Below are positions 36,825 through 44,174 of a stretch of DNA of 64,000 bases, piece after piece (the first letter of the stretch is position 1; the number at the start of each line of letters is the position of its first letter). Location of the stretch: NCBI GenBank assembly GCA_019638355.1, contig JAHBTY010000005.1, positions 496,001-560,000 of the forward strand, read 5' to 3'. The notes beneath the pieces were generated by a model. That model saw only the letters and a list, made by a program, of their open reading frames with translations. It was not told the origin of the DNA and ran no database searches. This stretch comes from Cyclobacteriaceae bacterium. GTDB taxonomy: Bacteria; Bacteroidota; Bacteroidia; Cytophagales; Cyclobacteriaceae. Both the position numbers and the translations under genes were made by a program.

Positions 36825-38750
36825 CTACCGCGCAATAACAATACCCAGTAGTTTGGCCAATTCCTGTTCGGCTTCTTTAAGGCCGGTTTGGGTGGTTAAG
36901 GCAGCCTCCAGGTCATCCCACGAGCCGCCTGCTTCAGCCAGCTTAACTTTTTGCAGATTGTCTTCCAGCATTTTCTGTACTACCCGGAATTTTAATCGCA
37001 ACACATTGCTCAGAGCCATTTGGTTTACTACATCTTTTTCTTTAGGGAAGTAAATATGATACTTATCGCTCCAATGTTTGCTGGCATCGTAGCGTGTGGT
37101 AATTAAACCGGTAACTACATTTTTGATTTCTGTTGAGCCGTGATGCATAAAGTAATGGCTATCGGGCACATTTCCTGTTTCAACACCTTGTTTGAAGGCT
37201 TCATAAATCTGACGGTAAACCGGATTAAGAAACTCAACATCGTCTAATTCACGCAGTACAAAATCCGATAGCGATTGGTTATCCACTGATAGATCGGCAT
37301 AATTTAATAATAGCCGGATTGTTTCCTGCTCTTGTCGCTCCACCATGGTTTGGGCATCCACTTTGGTTGCGGCAACTTCCACAATTGGTTCAACAGGAAT
37401 TTGGGTTTCATCACCTTGCCGGAATTTTTCTTTCTCGGTCTTGCGCTTATCGCTGATCAGAATTTTGTTGAGTTCGCTCAACAAAACACTTTCCTGAATT
37501 TTTAGCAACGAGCTTGTTTCCTGAATATAAACCGAGCGTTTTACCGGATCAGGAATCTGGGCAATGCTGGTTACAATTTCTTTTATTGATTCAGCACGCT
37601 TAATCGGATCGTTGGATTCCTTCGCGTACAAACCCGCTTTAAATGAAACAAAATCCTGTGTATGCTCTTTTAAAAATTTTTGAAACTCGGTAGTGCCTAC
37701 TTTGCGTGAATAGCTATCCGGATCTTCGTTATCCGGAAACAACAACACGCGCACATTCAGGCCACCTTTCAGAATCATATCAATGCCGCGCAGTGCTGCT
37801 TTGATTCCAGCCGAATCGCCATCGAACAACACCGTTATGTTTTCAGTAAACCTGCGGATGAGTTTGATCTGATTTTCAGTGAGGGCCGTGCCCGATGAAG
37901 CCACCACATTCTGCACATCGGCCTGATGCATGGAGATAACATCGGTATAACCTTCTACCAGGTAACATACATCGTGCTGACGAATGGCATTCTTGCCCTG
38001 GAACAATCCATACAACACATCACTTTTATGATAGATTTCTGTTTCGGGCGAGTTGATGTATTTGGGTTGGTTCTTATCCTTACCCAACATGCGGGCACCA
38101 AACGCTATTACCTTACCGGTGATGTTATGCACCGGAAAAATTACTCTTCCGCGAAAGCGATCATAAGTAGAGCCATCGTCTTTCTTAACTACTAATCCTG
38201 TTTTCTCTAAAAGTTCTTTATTGTAACCACTGGCAATCGCCTCTTTGCTGAAGTTCTCCCAACCTTCCAACGCATAACCGAGTTCGAACTTTTCGATAGT
38301 GCGATCGTTAAACCCACGTTCCCGAAAATAACTCAACCCGATACTGATACCTTCTTCGCTGCCGGTAAGTTGTTTACGATAAAATTCCTTGGCGAAGTTC
38401 ATGAGAATATAAAGCCCTTCGCGTTCGCTTTGCACGGCTTTACTTTCATCCGACAGGCGATCCTCTTTTATCTCAACGCCATATTTTTTGGCCAGGTATC
38501 GTAGTGCTTCGGTGTAGGTGAACTTTTCATGCTCCATTACAAACGTAATGGCATCGCCACCTTTGCCACTACTGAAATCCTTGAAAATACCCTTGCCGGG
38601 AACGACAAAGAATGAAGGTGTCTTTTCGTTGGCGAATGGACTGAGCGCTTTATAATTCTGCCCTGACTTTTTGAGCGACACAAAATCGCTGATCACATCG
38701 ACAATGTCCATGCGGTTGCGGATTTCTTCAATGGTATCGCGGGAAATCAT
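36825..38750 (-). CDS. dnaG: DNA primase with a zinc-ligand-less N-terminal domain
   Basis: A 641-residue replicative primase that makes RNA primers and works with DnaB. The N-terminal CHC2 zinc-ribbon fold is recognisable (YKALSPFANEKTPSFFVVPG, then IFKDFSSGKGGDAITFVMEH). All four ligand positions are changed, with Ser37, Ala40, Asp58 and Ser61 standing where Cys, His, Cys and Cys are expected, so it cannot bind zinc in the usual way. The TOPRIM core is intact (YLVEGYTDVISMHQ, VTVLFDGDSAGIKAALRGID), as is RGRVIFPVHNITGKVIAFGARML. The C-terminal helical region that contacts DnaB is present. I recall the same loss in some other Bacteroidota, so it is probably clade-wide and not decay. Confidence 0.95.
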   Translation of the reverse strand: MISRDTIEEIRNRMDIVDVISDFVSLKKSGQNYKALSPFANEKTPSFFVVPGKGIFKDFSSGKGGDAITFVMEHEKFTYTEALRYLAKKYGVEIKEDRLSDESKAVQSEREGLYILMNFAKEFYRKQLTGSEEGISIGLSYFRERGFNDRTIEKFELGYALEGWENFSKEAIASGYNKELLEKTGLVVKKDDGSTYDRFRGRVIFPVHNITGKVIAFGARMLGKDKNQPKYINSPETEIYHKSDVLYGLFQGKNAIRQHDVCYLVEGYTDVISMHQADVQNVVASSGTALTENQIKLIRRFTENITVLFDGDSAGIKAALRGIDMILKGGLNVRVLLFPDNEDPDSYSRKVGTTEFQKFLKEHTQDFVSFKAGLYAKESNDPIKRAESIKEIVTSIAQIPDPVKRSVYIQETSSLLKIQESVLLSELNKILISDKRKTEKEKFRQGDETQIPVEPIVEVAATKVDAQTMVERQEQETIRLLLNYADLSVDNQSLSDFVLRELDDVEFLNPVYRQIYEAFKQGVETGNVPDSHYFMHHGSTEIKNVVTGLITTRYDASKHWSDKYHIYFPKEKDVVNQMALSNVLRLKFRVVQKMLEDNLQKVKLAEAGGSWDDLEAALTTQTGLKEAEQELAKLLGIVIAR

Positions 38751-38839
38751 GAAAAGGCTATAAATTCAAGCGGCAAGATAGGCCGGAGAAGCGGAAGTTT
38801 ATCCACCGATAGTCCACAGATTTACGAACATGCTAGAGA

Positions 38840-39298
38840 TTATTCTTCCTTTGAGTTTTTCAGAATCCTTTTTTCCAATTCAGATTCCAACCGAAAATCC
38901 GTAGTCTTAATCTTAGCCAATATAGGTTTCACAGAGTTTATATGACCGTGTAATTTTGCCAATACGATAACACCTAAGGTACCGGTAATTTTAATTCCAA
39001 ATTGTTCGGCAAACCTTCGGCCTTTATAATCATTAATTATCAATAAACAATCAGACTGCTCAATGGCGAAAGCAATTGCACTCGCCTCACCTTTATCTAA
39101 GGATGCTTCAAGTATTTGCTGATAAACGATATTAGTTGGATTTTCGATTTTAAACCAAGCGGGCAATTCTCTTTTGAACTCGTTAGCAATTTCTTGCGTA
39201 ACTGTAATCTGTCCAAAGAGCTTATTCAAAAGGTTTAATTCACCAATCTTATCTAATAAGATAAGACAACTGGTGTCAGACAATATAATTTTTTGCAT
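38840..39298 (-). CDS. DUF3368 PIN-like toxin
   Basis: A 152-residue protein of the DUF3368 family, PIN-domain-like ribonuclease toxins often paired with UPF0175. Acidic PIN positions are plausible: IILSDTSCLILLDKIGELN (first Asp), DKGEASAIAFAIEQSDCLLI (middle Glu) and INDYKGRRFAEQ (later Asp). It overlaps the UPF0175 gene upstream by 23 bases and is read in another frame, the usual antitoxin-first order. Target RNA unknown. It stands alone between dnaG and the cys operon, as mobile toxin-antitoxin pairs often do. Confidence 0.85.
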   Translation of the reverse strand: MQKIILSDTSCLILLDKIGELNLLNKLFGQITVTQEIANEFKRELPAWFKIENPTNIVYQQILEASLDKGEASAIAFAIEQSDCLLIINDYKGRRFAEQFGIKITGTLGVIVLAKLHGHINSVKPILAKIKTTDFRLESELEKRILKNSKEE

Positions 39299-39518
39299 GG
39301 GCTACGTCCCGATCCAACTCAGACGCGGGATGATTAAAAACAGAGACTCCATACGTGCCCACAATCTCCATGAATGCTTGTTTGGAAATACCCACAAGTT
39401 CGGCAGCCTGCCCGAGCGAAAGTTTACCTTTTTCATATAAGGTTGCTGCAATTGCCATTAACGCCTCGTTATTATCAAGGTCAATTGTATCCGGTATGTT
39501 TAGTACCAATTTCTTCAT
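39276..39518 (-). CDS. UPF0175 family antitoxin
   Basis: An 80-residue UPF0175 protein (KLVLNIPDTIDL opening, then LMAIAATLYEKGKLSLGQAA and ELVGISKQAFMEIVGTYGVS), containing a short helix-turn-helix-like segment. It probably represses its own promoter and neutralises the DUF3368 partner. The start is taken as the ATG at 39516-39518 (MKKLVLNIPD); nine more codons could be read upstream. Overlap with the toxin gene suggests translational coupling. Confidence 0.85.
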   Translation of the reverse strand: MKKLVLNIPDTIDLDNNEALMAIAATLYEKGKLSLGQAAELVGISKQAFMEIVGTYGVSVFNHPASELDRDVAHAKNYIV

Positions 39519-39569
39519 AGTACAAACATACGATTTTAAAATCACTTGATTATTTAGATAATGAGTGGC

Positions 39570-40811
39570 CTACTCAAAAAAACCAACCGCTACCGTATTA
39601 TTGGTAAACTCATCAATTAAGATAAACGTGCCGTTTGCTGGATTTTCAGAGTAGGTATCTACTGGCAGAGGTTTGGCTGTCTTTACTTTTACCTGGGCTA
39701 TTTCATTCATTTTTAAACCACTAGTGGGTTCAACTTGTTGCAACGAGGCGGTGTCTTGCACAAATGTTATCTGGGTTACTTTTGCTCTGATGCGCTGCGT
39801 ACCATGTTGAATTAAATACGATTTCACTGTGTCCAACACGTTTCCATCCATCCAACAAATAAAAGCTTTATGTTCTGTCTTTAACGTTGGCTCCTCTCCT
39901 GTTCGCACCAACATATCGCCACGACTAATATCAATGTTATCGGCAATGGTAATGGTAACCGATTCGCGATCGGTGGCTGTGGATTGCTCCTGACCATTTT
40001 TATGAATACCCGTAACTTTTGAACTACGCCCCGAAGGTAAAACCGTTACCGAATCACCTACACTAATCTTACCGCTCGAAATTCTGCCTGCATACCCACG
40101 ATAATCATGGTGACTTTCATTACGCGGCCGAATAGCTAACTGCACAGGCATCCGGAATTTTCCGCGCGCAGTTGGCACCGGCAAACCCTCTAACAAAGTG
40201 AGTAATGGTTCGCCTGTAAACCAAGGCATTTTGGGAGACTGTGTCGTCAGATTATCTCCATGCAAAGACGAAACCGGGATTACTACAATCTGTTGTTGTG
40301 TGTTGGGTAAGTTGGCCGAAAGTTTTAAGAAATCGTTTTTGATTTTGGTAAACACCTCTTCCGAATAGTTTACCAAATCCATTTTGTTGACACACACAAT
40401 CACGTATGGAATACGCAACAGGTTGGCAATAAAATAATGCCGGTGTGTTTGCTCAATTATTCCCTTGCGCGCGTCCACCAGAATAACAGAAGTTTGCGCA
40501 CGCGAAGCACCCGTAATCATGTTGCGGGTGTATTCCACATGGCCCGGTGAATCGGCTATAATAAATTTACGCTTGGGTGTATTGAAATAAATATGCGCTA
40601 CATCAATAGTTATTCCTTGCTCGCGCTCTGCTACCAAACCATCCGTAAGTAACGACAAATCCAAAAAACCAATGCCTTTGCGTTGGCTGGCGCGTTCTAT
40701 CGCTTCAAGCTTATCGGTTGTGATAGAGTTTGTTTCGTAAAGTAATCTGCCAATCAAGGTACTCTTGCCATCATCTACACTGCCTGCTGTTGCTATTCTG
40801 AATACATCCAT
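39570..40811 (-). CDS. cysN: Sulfate adenylyltransferase GTPase subunit
   Basis: A 413-residue EF-Tu-like GTPase that drives APS formation by CysD. The G motifs are visible: AGSVDDGKSTLIGRLLY (G1), EREQGITIDVAHIYF (G2), IADSPGHVEYTRNM (G3) and VNKMDLVNYS (G4). Two beta-barrel domains follow. No C-terminal CysC (APS kinase) domain is fused. It is the last gene of the minus-strand cysH-cysD-cysN order, with a gap of about 115 bases after cysD. Confidence 0.95.
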   Translation of the reverse strand: MDVFRIATAGSVDDGKSTLIGRLLYETNSITTDKLEAIERASQRKGIGFLDLSLLTDGLVAEREQGITIDVAHIYFNTPKRKFIIADSPGHVEYTRNMITGASRAQTSVILVDARKGIIEQTHRHYFIANLLRIPYVIVCVNKMDLVNYSEEVFTKIKNDFLKLSANLPNTQQQIVVIPVSSLHGDNLTTQSPKMPWFTGEPLLTLLEGLPVPTARGKFRMPVQLAIRPRNESHHDYRGYAGRISSGKISVGDSVTVLPSGRSSKVTGIHKNGQEQSTATDRESVTITIADNIDISRGDMLVRTGEEPTLKTEHKAFICWMDGNVLDTVKSYLIQHGTQRIRAKVTQITFVQDTASLQQVEPTSGLKMNEIAQVKVKTAKPLPVDTYSENPANGTFILIDEFTNNTVAVGFFE

Positions 40812-40926
40812 AACTATGATTAAACTCCGAATGAAAATCTGTTTTATTTAAAATTCATTATTCCTATTAAGTGAAGGAATTGATTAATGTGATTCTCCTG
40901 ATAAAATTTTATAGCTACTTATCATA

Positions 40927-41835
40927 TTAAAAATACCCCACCGCTTTACGTGCTTCCATAGCGGCTTCACTTCGTTGATCGTCCAAACGGGAGCCGCGCT
41001 CCGACACAGAAGTACCAATTACTTCTTCTATAATTTGTTCAATCGTATTGGCTGTTGATGCCAACGCAGCCGTACAACTCATATCGCCAACGGTTCTAAA
41101 GCGAACGGTCCTGGTTTGAATAACTTCATCGGCATCTTTAAAAATAAAATCCGAATACGGCCACAACACGCCATTGCGCTCAATCACCGGTCGCTCATGC
41201 GAATAATAAATAGAAGGGATTTCCAACTTCTCTTCACGAATATAATTCCACACATCCAACTCCGTCCAGTTGCTGATGGGAAACACGCGCACGTTTTCTC
41301 CAGGGCGAATGCGACCATTCAGGTAATCGAACAACTCCGGCCGCTGGTTCTTGGCATCCCATTGCCCAAAATCATCGCGCACAGAAAATACCCTTTCTTT
41401 GGCACGAGCTTTTTCTTCATCGCGCCTGGCACCCCCCATGCAGGCATCTAACTTATAAGCTTCAATGGTTCTTAAGAGTGTGGTGGTTTGCAAAATATTG
41501 CGACTTGCAAACTTTCCGCTTTCTTCCACAACACGCTTTGCATCAATGTCATCCTGCACTAAACCTACAATCAGCTCCAGTCCGGTTTCGGCAACCAGCT
41601 TATCACGAAAAGTAATTGTTTCGGGAAAATTGTGGCCGGTATCAATGTGCACCAATGGAAACGGAACCTTACCGGGATAAAATGCTTTTTGAGCCAGACG
41701 TACTAACGTAATTGAATCTTTTCCACCACTGAATAAAATTGCAGGTCGTTCGAACTGGGCCGCAGCTTCACGAATGATGTAAATCGCTTCATCTTCTAAC
41801 TCGCGTGGAAACTCTTTCAGGTAATCTTTCTTCAT
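40927..41835 (-). CDS. cysD: Sulfate adenylyltransferase catalytic subunit
   Basis: A 302-residue ATP-PPi loop enzyme that adenylates sulfate to APS. Motifs are the PP-loop RPAILFSGGKDSITLVRLA, LVHIDTGHNFPET, CMGGARRDEEKARAKER and RVFPISNWTELDVWNYI, and the C-terminus ends SRLDDQRSEAAMEARKAVGY. Its ATG overlaps the cysH stop (ATGA), so the two are translationally coupled. It works as a heterodimer with CysN encoded next. Confidence 0.96.
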   Translation of the reverse strand: MKKDYLKEFPRELEDEAIYIIREAAAQFERPAILFSGGKDSITLVRLAQKAFYPGKVPFPLVHIDTGHNFPETITFRDKLVAETGLELIVGLVQDDIDAKRVVEESGKFASRNILQTTTLLRTIEAYKLDACMGGARRDEEKARAKERVFSVRDDFGQWDAKNQRPELFDYLNGRIRPGENVRVFPISNWTELDVWNYIREEKLEIPSIYYSHERPVIERNGVLWPYSDFIFKDADEVIQTRTVRFRTVGDMSCTAALASTANTIEQIIEEVIGTSVSERGSRLDDQRSEAAMEARKAVGYF

Positions 41836-42539
41836 GCGTTTTGTTTAATTACGGTGGCGTGCAGGCCGCATTCTTTAGCTGAACTCTCCCACCACCAGCG
41901 ACCGGCACGCGCATCTTCACCCGGCATTACAGCGCGGGTACACGGTGCACAGCCAATACTTGGAAATCCTTTCTTGTGCAATGTGTTTACCGGAATCTTA
42001 TTAGCACCAATAAATTCATGGAGCTGATCATCGCTCCAATCAAAAATCGGGTTGTACTTAATCAATTTATATTCTTCATCCCAAACGGCCCGCTGCATAG
42101 TACCACGGTTGGCTGATTGCGATTGGCGTAAACCAGTAATCCAAACTTCAGCACCATGCAAGGCTCGTTTTAGCGGAACTACTTTACGAATATGGCAGCA
42201 TTGTTTCCGGTTATCCAGCGAATCATAAAATCCATTGATACCATGTTGATTGACATACACCTCCACTTGTTCGTTATCCGGAAAAAAAACTTGTAAAGGA
42301 ATTTTATAATGCGATCGGGTAAGGTGTAGCAGGTCGTATGTTTCCTGAAACAGGCGCCCGGTATCCAATGTAAAAACAGTAACCGGAAAATTATTGCGGG
42401 CTATGATGTGTGTAATGGCCTGATCTTCTTCGCCCAGCGAAGTAGCAAAACGCACCTGCTTAAAGTTGGAACTTACCCAGCCCAAGCCTTCGGTTGCGTT
42501 TAAACTATTCAAGTGGTTAACGGCACGCTGCACATCCAT
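41832..42539 (-). CDS. cysH: Assimilatory adenylyl-sulfate reductase (Fe-S type)
   Basis: A 235-residue reductase. It shows FATSLGEEDQAITHII, VFTLDTGRLFQETYDL, the paired-Cys motif RKQCCHIRKVVPL and the second pair GCAPCTRAV that together bind a [4Fe-4S] cluster, plus the catalytic tail ECGLH. The cluster motifs indicate APS, not PAPS, as substrate, which fits the absence of an APS kinase gene here. The start is the ATG at 42537-42539 (MDVQRAVNHL); translatable codons upstream look non-conserved. It leads the cysHDN operon. Confidence 0.93.
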   Translation of the reverse strand: MDVQRAVNHLNSLNATEGLGWVSSNFKQVRFATSLGEEDQAITHIIARNNFPVTVFTLDTGRLFQETYDLLHLTRSHYKIPLQVFFPDNEQVEVYVNQHGINGFYDSLDNRKQCCHIRKVVPLKRALHGAEVWITGLRQSQSANRGTMQRAVWDEEYKLIKYNPIFDWSDDQLHEFIGANKIPVNTLHKKGFPSIGCAPCTRAVMPGEDARAGRWWWESSAKECGLHATVIKQNA

Positions 42540-42746
42540 ACGAAAAGTTCTGTTTAAGCTTTTCAGAACCGCAAATATAACCACTAAACTACTTTGCAGA
42601 TAGACTTAAGGAATTAAGGCAGGGCATTTTTTGAAAATCGTTATGAAAGCGTTAGCGGCATCAGTAATTTTGAGATTTTAAGGCAAATTAAACAGGCTAC
42701 CGAACTGTTGGTTGGCCGAAGTTGTTTTTATCGAAACCGATTTAGA

Positions 42747-43841
42747 ATGAAGTTTACTACGGAAGATATTTTAAAAGCGCTGGGGCTGGTAAATGATCCT
42801 GACCTGAAAAAAGACCTAGTTACACTGGGTATGGTGAAGGACGTTATTGTAAAGGATAGTTCTGTTGAATTTACGGTGGTGCTTACCACTCCGGCTTGTC
42901 CGTTAAAGGAAAAAATCCGGCAAGATTGTGAAGAAGCGGTTCGGGCTGTGATTGGTGAAGATGCGGAATTGACTATCATTATCACATCTTCCGTAACCTC
43001 TGGTCGGGGCAATACGCCTACCCTTCCCAAAGTAAAAAATATTATAGCCATCGCTTCAGGCAAAGGTGGTGTAGGTAAATCAACTGTTACCAGTAATCTG
43101 GCGGTGGCATTGGCACAAGCCGGTGCCCGTGTAGGTTTAATTGATGCTGATATTTTTGGCCCCTCTATGCCGGTAATGTTTAATTGCGAGCGTGAGCAAC
43201 CCGAAGTAAAAGTAATTGATGGCAAAAATTACATTTTGCCGTTGGAACAATACGGAGTAAAGTTGGTTTCGATTGGCTTTCTTACTCCTGCAGATAGTGC
43301 CATTGTATGGCGTGGACCGATGGCTTCGGCTGCTCTGAAACAATTTATTGGCGATGTAATCTGGGGCGAGTTGGATTATCTGTTAATTGATCTACCTCCT
43401 GGCACCAGCGACATCCATTTAACTTTAGTGCAATCGGTACCCGTTACCGGAGCTGTTATTGTAACTACGCCACAAAAAGTTGCCTTGGCCGATGCAACAA
43501 AAGGTGTAGCCATGTTCAAGCAGCCGCAGATCAACGTTCCCGTGTTGGGCATTGTAGAAAACATGGCCTACTTCACGCCCGAAGAATTGCCCGATAACAA
43601 ATACTATATCTTCGGTAAGGATGGCGGAAAAAATCTGGCGGATAAATTCAACGTACCTATGTTGGGCCAGGTGCCGTTGGTGCAAAGTATCCGCGAAAGC
43701 GGGGACAGCGGTTTGCCAGCCGTAATGAAAGAAGGCGTAATGGCTGACGTTTTTAAAACGATTGCCGAAAATGTTGCGCGACAGGTTGCCATAAGAAATG
43801 CTACCTTTGCCGAAACCAAACGAGTTGAGCTTACTGTTTAA
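42747..43841 (+). CDS. mrp: Mrp/ApbC family iron-sulfur cluster carrier ATPase
   Basis: A 364-residue protein. An N-terminal MIP18/DUF59 domain (about residues 1-85, LVTLGMVKDVIVK and TTPACPLKEKIRQDCEEAV) is followed by a deviant Walker A P-loop ATPase (IAIASGKGGVGKSTVTSNL, GLIDADIFGPSMP, YLLIDLPPGTSDIHLTLVQS). It carries Fe-S clusters to apo-proteins. The CxxC pair seen near ENM in enterobacterial ApbC is absent here (ENMAYFTPEELPDNKY). The start is the ATG at 42747 (MKFTTEDILKAL). The NifU-domain gene follows after 20 bases, a natural partner. Confidence 0.93.
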   Translation: MKFTTEDILKALGLVNDPDLKKDLVTLGMVKDVIVKDSSVEFTVVLTTPACPLKEKIRQDCEEAVRAVIGEDAELTIIITSSVTSGRGNTPTLPKVKNIIAIASGKGGVGKSTVTSNLAVALAQAGARVGLIDADIFGPSMPVMFNCEREQPEVKVIDGKNYILPLEQYGVKLVSIGFLTPADSAIVWRGPMASAALKQFIGDVIWGELDYLLIDLPPGTSDIHLTLVQSVPVTGAVIVTTPQKVALADATKGVAMFKQPQINVPVLGIVENMAYFTPEELPDNKYYIFGKDGGKNLADKFNVPMLGQVPLVQSIRESGDSGLPAVMKEGVMADVFKTIAENVARQVAIRNATFAETKRVELTV

Positions 43842-43861
43842 CCTTCAACCATCTAAAGCGC

Positions 43862-44113
43862 GTGACCAGAGAAGAAATTACCAACCGAGTTGAATCTGCA
43901 TTAGACAGCATTCGCCCGTATTTAGAGGCCGATGGCGGCAACGTTCGCGTTTTGGATTTGAATGCTGATAATAATCTGAAACTGGAATTCGTTGGAGCGT
44001 GTGGCAACTGCCCCATGAGTACCATGACGTTTAAAGCCGGTGTAGAAGAAGCGATTAAGCGCGCAGTACCTGAAATAAAAAATATTGAGGTTGTTAACCT
44101 CACCACGGCCTGA
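43862..44113 (+). CDS. NifU-like C-terminal domain protein
   Basis: An 83-residue stand-alone NifU_C/Nfu domain. RPYLEADGGNVRVLDLNADN leads to the cluster-binding CGNCPMSTMT with the essential CxxC, then ikRAVPEIKNIEVVN. It binds or transfers [4Fe-4S] clusters as a dimer. It starts at a GTG (43862); the sequence MTREEITNRVESALD fits family N-termini. It is cotranscribed with mrp. Confidence 0.92.
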   Translation: MTREEITNRVESALDSIRPYLEADGGNVRVLDLNADNNLKLEFVGACGNCPMSTMTFKAGVEEAIKRAVPEIKNIEVVNLTTA

Positions 44114-44174
44114 GCCGGGTTACTCATTGGTTGTTGCCTGACATTAATGTTGAACAATTTCTAATGGTAAGGTA

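Noticed and set aside
35558-37000. FMN riboswitch upstream of ribBA
   Set aside because: The gap to dnaG is only about 50 bases, too short for the aptamer, and no conserved core is visible.
42728-43225. 165-codon minus-strand frame opposite mrp
   Set aside because: Shadow of the mrp P-loop region; no independent coding signal.
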